Shown: piece by piece, positions 59,791 to 64,000 of the stretch
Position numbering within the stretch: position 1 is the stretch's first letter
How the letters are laid out: the number at the start of each line of letters is the position of its first letter
NCBI RefSeq assembly: GCF_036010505.1
Contig: NZ_CP108569.1
Coordinates: forward strand, 1,240,001-1,304,000
DNA: 64,000 bases
Source: Streptomyces sp. NBC_01197
Lineage (GTDB): Bacteria; Actinomycetota; Actinomycetes; Streptomycetales; Streptomycetaceae
Direction: 5' to 3'
Translations under genes and position numbers: made by a program
The notes under the pieces: model-generated
The model's input: the letters and a program-made list of their open reading frames with translations, nothing else
What the model was told of the DNA's origin: nothing
Databases searched by the model: none

Positions 59791-60780
59791 TCAGCCGGTG
59801 GTGGTCGTCTGCTGGCCGGTGGCGCTGTCCTTAAGCCACTGCTCCCAGGAGAGGTTGAAGTCGGCGTAGCCGTTGTCACCGGCCGCCTTGCCGCGCGGGG
59901 AGCCGGTGATGGTGATCGGGTCACCCTGCTTGACGAAGTCGTAGAACCACTTGGCGTCGGCCATCGAGAGGTGCACGCAGCCGTGCGAGCCGTAGCTGTG
60001 GCCCGGGTAGGGGTCGCCGGTCGAGTAGTGGATGTAGGTGCCGGAGTTGGTGAGGTGCACGTCCCAGGGCAGGGTCAGGTCGTAGAAGTCGGGGCTGCCC
60101 TTGGTGCAGCTGATGCCGACGCTGCACGAGGTCATGTGGACCTCCTTGGCCTTGTCCATCACGGCCATCGTGCCGTCCCAGGAGGGGAAGCTGGGGCTGC
60201 CCGCGTCGATCGGGAGGGTACGGACCGGCTTGCCGCCGCTCGTCACCTTCATCGAGTGGCCGGGCACCGACGCGGTGGCCTCGACGTCATCACCGATGGT
60301 GAACTTGTGCTGGTAGTTGTGCGTGCCGTAACGGCCGTTGCCGTTGCTCACGTCCTTCAGGTCCGCGTTCAGTGTCACCTTGGTGCCGGGCTGCCAGTAC
60401 TTCTCGGGCCGCCAGTCGGCGCGGGTGCTGCTGAACCAGTGCCATGCGCCGGTGACCGGTGCGGACGTGGAGACCTTGAGGTGCTTCTCGACCGTGGCAC
60501 GGGCCGAGGTGGCGACCGGGTTGGTGAAGACCACCGAGACCGGCATCGCGACCCCGACGGTCGTACCGGTCTTCGGGGCTATCGTCTCCAGCAGCATCGG
60601 CGGGCCCGCCGGGTGGGTCGGTGACGGGTGTGCGCTCGCCGACGGCTTGGCCGGCCCCCCGTTCGCCGAGTCGCCCGATGCGGACGCCGAGGCACTTCCC
60701 CCACAGGCGCTCGTGCCCGCCAGTACCGCGCTGACCAGCAGTGCGATCCCCATGCCGCCCTTGACCCGCCCCATGCTCAT
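59791..60780 (-). CDS. L,D-transpeptidase lipoprotein (YkuD domain, Ig-like N-domain)
   Basis: 329-residue cell-wall enzyme that makes 3-3 peptidoglycan cross-links from tetrapeptide stems. An N-terminal lipoprotein signal (Cys26 in AGTSACGG) is followed by a Ser/Pro/Ala linker, an immunoglobulin-like domain (TIAPKTGTTVGVAMPVSVVF) and a YkuD domain with the catalytic SHGCVHLSMADAKWFYD and upstream GSPDFYDLTLPWDVHL/YIHYSTGDPYPGHSYGS. Matches the LdtMt2-like class. Monocistronic. Confidence 0.93.
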   Translation of the reverse strand: MSMGRVKGGMGIALLVSAVLAGTSACGGSASASASGDSANGGPAKPSASAHPSPTHPAGPPMLLETIAPKTGTTVGVAMPVSVVFTNPVATSARATVEKHLKVSTSAPVTGAWHWFSSTRADWRPEKYWQPGTKVTLNADLKDVSNGNGRYGTHNYQHKFTIGDDVEATASVPGHSMKVTSGGKPVRTLPIDAGSPSFPSWDGTMAVMDKAKEVHMTSCSVGISCTKGSPDFYDLTLPWDVHLTNSGTYIHYSTGDPYPGHSYGSHGCVHLSMADAKWFYDFVKQGDPITITGSPRGKAAGDNGYADFNLSWEQWLKDSATGQQTTTTG

Positions 60781-61038
60781 GCTCCGCTCACATTACGTCC
60801 CGCTGAATGCAACACCACTAGAGACAGTCGACCGGCCTGTGCGGTTGCAGCGGTTCTCGTAAAGCGCAGGCCAAGTCTTCGTACGGATCCGGCCACTCCG
60901 GCCTCGGGGAACATCGGTACAGCGGTTGGCGCTGAGAACGATCATGGTCAGCTAGTGCTGTGACCGCATAGGTTCGCCGGGTCGGTGGTCATGGCGGTTG
61001 GATGTGCGGTGACATCCGATGCGATCTCTGGAGGCGCG

Positions 61039-61318
61039 GTGGCTGAGCCTGTCCGTGTGCGCAGACTGACCGACCAGGAGGGGCAGAAGCTGCAGCAGAT
61101 CGTGCGCCGGGGCAGCACCAGTTCGGTGCGTTACCGGCGGGCGATGATGCTGCCGGCCTCGGCACGGTTCAGACCCGGGCCCTGCACGCCTACCTGCGCT
61201 GGCGCAACGCCAACGCCCGCCATCGCGATGTCCTGGCCGCCGAACGCAAGGAACGCGCCCGTATCCGAAGCGAGAAACGCATCCGCTGGGCGGACGCCCC
61301 CTCGCCACCGCGGCCTGA
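61039..61318 (+). pseudogene. IS630-family transposase remnant with large internal deletion
   Basis: The GTG at 61039 (GGAGG upstream) opens a typical IS630 N-terminus (VRVRRLTDQEGQKLQQIVRR...RYRRAMMLPASA). After about 40 codons it jumps directly, in another frame, to the family C-terminus (LHAYLRWRNANARHRDVL...ERARIRSEKRIRW). The catalytic DDE core is missing. A further one-base frameshift in the final segment (GGCGGACG) disrupts the end (intact frame would read WGGRPLATAA). Non-functional element scar. Confidence 0.85.
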
Positions 61319-61348
61319 CCAACCCGGCGAACCTACACGATCAGAGCC

Positions 61349-62149
61349 CTAGCTTCGGCTGCACAGCATCGACATCAGCAGCCCGTGAGTCTCCTCGTCG
61401 GCGGCGACCACAAGCCCACGACCTGCCTCACCCATCGGGGCACCGTCGATGCTGGTGACAACGCAGCCAGCTGCTCGACACAACGCGATGCCGGCCGCGA
61501 AATGCACGCTCCTGGAGAGGTCGCCGCCATCGGTGACATACGCGGCCCGTTTGCCGGCAGCCACCCAGGCAAGCGCCAGCGTCGTGGATACGACGCGCGG
61601 CCGGAAACGCTCGACGAACTCAGGGCAGGCCAGCAGATCCACGGCCCGGAATCCCGGCGCACTCGGGAACGGCGGATCCAGGTTGACATCCACCAATCGG
61701 GTAGACGGCGTGGGCGTCAGCAGTGCGTCGTCGGCCCCGTCATGTCGCACCCAGGCGGTCTCCCCGTTGGTGAAGAAAACCTCGCCGCTGAATGGGTCGG
61801 CCACGGCCGCCGCCCCATCGCGCAGCGCCACGTTGACGGCCACCAGCATGTTGCCGACGGCGTAGTTCAGCGTGCCGCACAGGGGATCCACCAACCACTG
61901 GCGCACAGCGTCGGCGGCACCATGCTGCCCGCCTTCCTCGCCGAGCACCGCATCATCGGGCCGTGCGGCACGGATGACGCCGAGGATCGCCTCCTCTGCC
62001 TCCACATCGGCGGCGGTGGCAAAGTCCCCCGCACCCTTGTCGATGCGGCTGAGCCGCTGGCCGTACATGTTGCGGACCACGTCCGCGCCGGCCCGCGCCC
62101 CGGCTATCGCGACTGCAGCATCGTCGGAGCTCGCGTATGAGTCGATCAT
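61349..62149 (-). CDS. Inositol monophosphatase-like protein with altered metal motifs
   Basis: 266 residues with the IMPase fold: KGAGDFATAADVEAE near 38, GEEGG (Glu71-Glu72), WLVDPLCGTLNYA (85-97) and GGDLSRSVHFAAG (208-220). In active IMPases the third reads DPxDGTxN and the last ends WDxAAG. Here the metal-binding Asp91 is Cys, and WD is replaced by Val215-His216, so magnesium binding is probably impaired. It may be inactive or have a different metal/substrate. Located among transposon remnants. Confidence 0.85.
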   Translation of the reverse strand: MIDSYASSDDAAVAIAGARAGADVVRNMYGQRLSRIDKGAGDFATAADVEAEEAILGVIRAARPDDAVLGEEGGQHGAADAVRQWLVDPLCGTLNYAVGNMLVAVNVALRDGAAAVADPFSGEVFFTNGETAWVRHDGADDALLTPTPSTRLVDVNLDPPFPSAPGFRAVDLLACPEFVERFRPRVVSTTLALAWVAAGKRAAYVTDGGDLSRSVHFAAGIALCRAAGCVVTSIDGAPMGEAGRGLVVAADEETHGLLMSMLCSRS

Positions 62150-62174
62150 GCCGTGCAGACTATCGAGGCGAAGC

Positions 62175-62397
62175 TACCGCCCCGGCGAACCTTCCCGGTC
62201 ACGGAAGGTCGCAGAGAAGCGGCTGCACGCCACGGTCGCGGGCGCCGCCCGCCGCGCGGACCCGGCGCTGCCGGGGGACCTGGTGGCGACGCTGAAGACG
62301 CCGGAGGGCTCGCGGTTCTCGGAGCTGGAGCGGCTGCGCCGGCCGCCGACGCGGACCACCGGCATGGCGTTTGGCGGCGCGCTGGAGCGGGTGGACA
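62175..62397 (+). pseudogene. Tn3-type transposase fragment
   Basis: An internal piece of a Tn3-family/DUF4158-type transposase, readable as KRLHATVAGAARRADPALPG, then DLVATLKTPEGSRFSELERL and TGMAFGGALERVD, without start or end. It stops abruptly at about 62397 where the IS701 remnant begins, so it was cut by that insertion or by a later deletion. Confidence 0.65.
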
Positions 62398-62926
62398 GGC
62401 CCGCAGCCCGGCAGCGGTCCGGGTCGCATGTCCACGAGCGCGGGATGTATAGCTCACGGTCCACCGCCGCGTGTCCACGGCTGCCTGCGTAGACGAGGTA
62501 GACGGCGACCTGGGCGTTTTCGATCCTCCCGGCGGTGCCGGTGTACTGACGCTGGGCACCCACGGTGTGCGTGCCCTTCTTCACGTCCCCGGTCTCATCG
62601 ACCACCAGCACCGCGTCCTCGTCGTGCAGATGCTCCAGCACGTACTCACGCACATCGTCGCGCCCTCTGTCGGCATCCCACTTGGCCCGGCCGAGCAGGT
62701 GCCGCATGCCGTCCGGACTGGTCTCCCCGGCCCACTCGGCGATGCTCCAGCAGTTCTTGCGCGGCAGGTCCGACAGCAGCCCCAGCACCAAGTCCCGTAC
62801 CCGGCGCCGGGGTTCGACCCGCGCGAACCGGCCCGCTATCCGGAACATCAGTACCTCGAACGTCTCCTGCCAGAGGGCAGGGTCTACGCTGTGACCCGTG
62901 GCCACCGCATGATCGTTTGCCTTCAC
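62398..62926 (-). pseudogene. IS701-family transposase, truncated
   Basis: About 176 N-terminal residues of an IS701 transposase are intact, including FRIAGRFARVEPRRRVRDLV, DLPRKNCWSIAEWAGE, the first catalytic Asp in LVVDETGDVKKGTHTVG and QRQYTGTAGRIENAQVAVYL. It breaks after DPDRCRAAGL at the junction with the Tn3-like fragment. The C-terminal catalytic residues are lost. Start ATG at 62926. Confidence 0.85.
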
Positions 62927-63025
62927 ACACCGATGATCAGCGGTGGCCGTACCCGTCTCCCAGCCGCCCCACCTGTGACCAGGCCGGTTGGCTGCCGGCC
63001 TGCGTGTGCTCGTCGGCGCACTCGA

Positions 63026-63604
63026 TCAAGCCGCTGCGGGAGCGCTCCAGCCGGTGTCGGCGGCCCACCGTTCGGCCGCAGCCATCAATACCTCCGTAGC
63101 GGGGGCCTTGATCTGCCCATAGTCCGACAGGTCCGGCACGCTCAGTGCCAGCCGCTGCTTGAATGCGCCCCACGCCCGACGGGCGTCCTCGTCCGCACGC
63201 AGGTAGGCGCGAAACAGCAGGGCAAAGCGGGCATTAGGTCCGGCGTCCTCCCGCAAGTGGACGTTGCACGACCTTGCGCCGGCCGGTGGCGCGAAGACGA
63301 GTTTGTGACACCGCTGGCCGCCGGAGACTTCGACGCGGTTCCACGGCTCCGGGCGGCACCGGAAGCCGATCACCGCAAGCAGCGGTACATCCCTGGCCTC
63401 GTCGATCGACGTCATCCGCACCTGCACATCAATGCAGTCCTTGGCCGGCAAGCCCGGTACCGAAGTGGATCCCACGTGGTCGACCCCGAGCACGAGGTCA
63501 CCCAGCGCATCTCGCAGCATCCCTGCAAGCAGCTCGAACTCCATCGGCCACTGCGGGCGGTACTCCACCACGGCAACCTGACCGCGCTCATCGGGAAACG
63601 GCAT
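63026..63604 (-). CDS. GrpB-family (UPF0157) protein, putative nucleotidyltransferase-like
   Basis: 192 residues of the GrpB/UPF0157 family, which has a nucleotidyltransferase-like fold. Signature HVGSTSVPGLPAKDCIDVQV (43-62) and CNVHLREDAGPNARFALLFRAYLR are present; the usual AKPxID appears as AKDCID. Often a lone accessory gene linked with mobile elements, as here. Function unknown. Confidence 0.88.
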   Translation of the reverse strand: MPFPDERGQVAVVEYRPQWPMEFELLAGMLRDALGDLVLGVDHVGSTSVPGLPAKDCIDVQVRMTSIDEARDVPLLAVIGFRCRPEPWNRVEVSGGQRCHKLVFAPPAGARSCNVHLREDAGPNARFALLFRAYLRADEDARRAWGAFKQRLALSVPDLSDYGQIKAPATEVLMAAAERWAADTGWSAPAAA

Positions 63605-63763
63605 GTCGCCAGACGCTACATGTCATTCGAGCGACTCCATAGACAGCGGGGCCACCTCCTGCAACCCGCCAACGGGTGTGCCCCAGCACTCGACACAAAC
63701 AAGATCACGATCTACGGCTGGAGTATTAGCCGCGTTGATCATTCGCGAAGTGAAAGGGCTGCA

Positions 63764-64000
63764 GTGAGCACTCCCATAGCCGAAACCGGGCGGCCCGTCA
63801 TGGCCGACCGTGCGCGGCAGATCATGGCCGCTGCCCGGGAGTTGCTCGACGCTGAAGGGCCGGAGGCGTTGTCGATGCGACGCATTGCCGAGCGCGTCGG
63901 CATCCGGGCGCCTTCCTTGTACAAGCACTTTCCCGACAAGGCCGCTGTCGAGGCCGGGCTTCAAGCACAGGGGATGGTTCGCCTGGCGCAGGACATGGAG
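63764..64000 (+). CDS. TetR-family regulator (N-terminal part, cut by window end)
   Basis: 79 codons visible. Helix-turn-helix: RARQIMAAARELLDAEGPEALSMRRIAERVGIRAPSLYKHFPDKAAVEAGL. GTG at 63764 with AAAGGG upstream. Continues beyond the right edge. Confidence 0.88.
   Translation, partial: MSTPIAETGRPVMADRARQIMAAARELLDAEGPEALSMRRIAERVGIRAPSLYKHFPDKAAVEAGLQAQGMVRLAQDME

Noticed and set aside
1..64000. tRNA genes, rRNA genes, CRISPR array or prophage
   Set aside because: TTCGAA-type sequences seen at several places are not in cloverleaf context; no regularly spaced repeats with unique spacers and no phage structural genes were seen.

Overview
The window is a high-GC actinobacterial chromosome segment, almost certainly from a Streptomyces. 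GC-rich third codon positions, many GTG/TTG starts, twin-arginine signals and a gene content typical of that genus support this (urease/urea transporter, xanthine dehydrogenase with PucR, a phenolic-lipid type III PKS set, a DmdR1-type iron box with FhuF, RsgA, MptB). Nearly all of it looks like chromosomal genes. Only the last ~3 kb (60.9-64 kb) is mobile-element debris with accessory genes. No tRNA, rRNA, CRISPR array, prophage or origin was recognised.

Layout. 0-1.3 kb: urea transporter then ureA, running off the left edge into the rest of the urease operon. 1.8-4.2 kb: two small exported proteins and an S11 D-Ala-D-Ala carboxypeptidase. 4.3-8.1 kb: srsABC-like phenolic-lipid genes (type III PKS, ICMT-type methyltransferase, FAD hydroxylase) with a divergent UbiA prenyltransferase; three 17-bp repeats forming two six-codon minicistrons lead into srsB. 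8.1-13.1 kb: a five-gene operon read leftwards (flavin reductase, TAT/lipoprotein binding protein, permease, ATPase, NtaA/SnaA-type FMN monooxygenase), i.e. sulfonate or organosulfur uptake and oxidation. It is preceded by a 40-residue Cys-rich leader peptide and tandem hairpins that look like a cysteine attenuator. 13.2-17.2 kb: ROK regulator; FUSC transporter plus MarR regulator, probably leaderless. 17.4-20.8 kb: a small unknown protein, then GT2 and GtrA facing a multi-TM protein. 20.9-29.6 kb: purine catabolism (XdhC chaperone, NCS2 permease, three xanthine dehydrogenase subunits, divergent PucR).

29.7-34.2 kb: TPR-like protein, GntR/FCD regulator, iron-boxed FhuF-like reductase, DUF2637 membrane protein, RsbW-like kinase. 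34.4-45.9 kb: GH38 alpha-mannosidase, a decayed TetR gene, pyruvate oxidase, PP2C-like phosphatase, LuxR/TrmB-like regulator, DUF456 protein, secreted GH95-like hydrolase. 46-49.4 kb: ribbon-helix-helix regulator, DUF4097 beta-repeat protein and a DrrAB-type ABC exporter, headed by an unusual array of TGGCACCAC repeats. 49.7-60.8 kb: PPOX oxidoreductase, Ada-AlkA repair protein, RsgA with a candidate upstream small ORF and start-site hairpin, VOC protein, membrane-anchored esterase, two GT-C glycosyltransferases (one MptB-like), LtrA, L,D-transpeptidase. 61-64 kb: IS630, Tn3-type and IS701 remnants around a degenerate IMPase-like protein, a GrpB protein and the start of a TetR regulator.

The strongest candidates for undescribed biology are the minicistron cascade before srsB, the Cys-leader attenuator of the NtaA operon, the 10-bp-phased TGGCACCAC array of the RHH/DUF4097/ABC operon, and the leader ORF plus hairpin at rsgA. 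All coordinates and motifs were read by eye; no database search was run.
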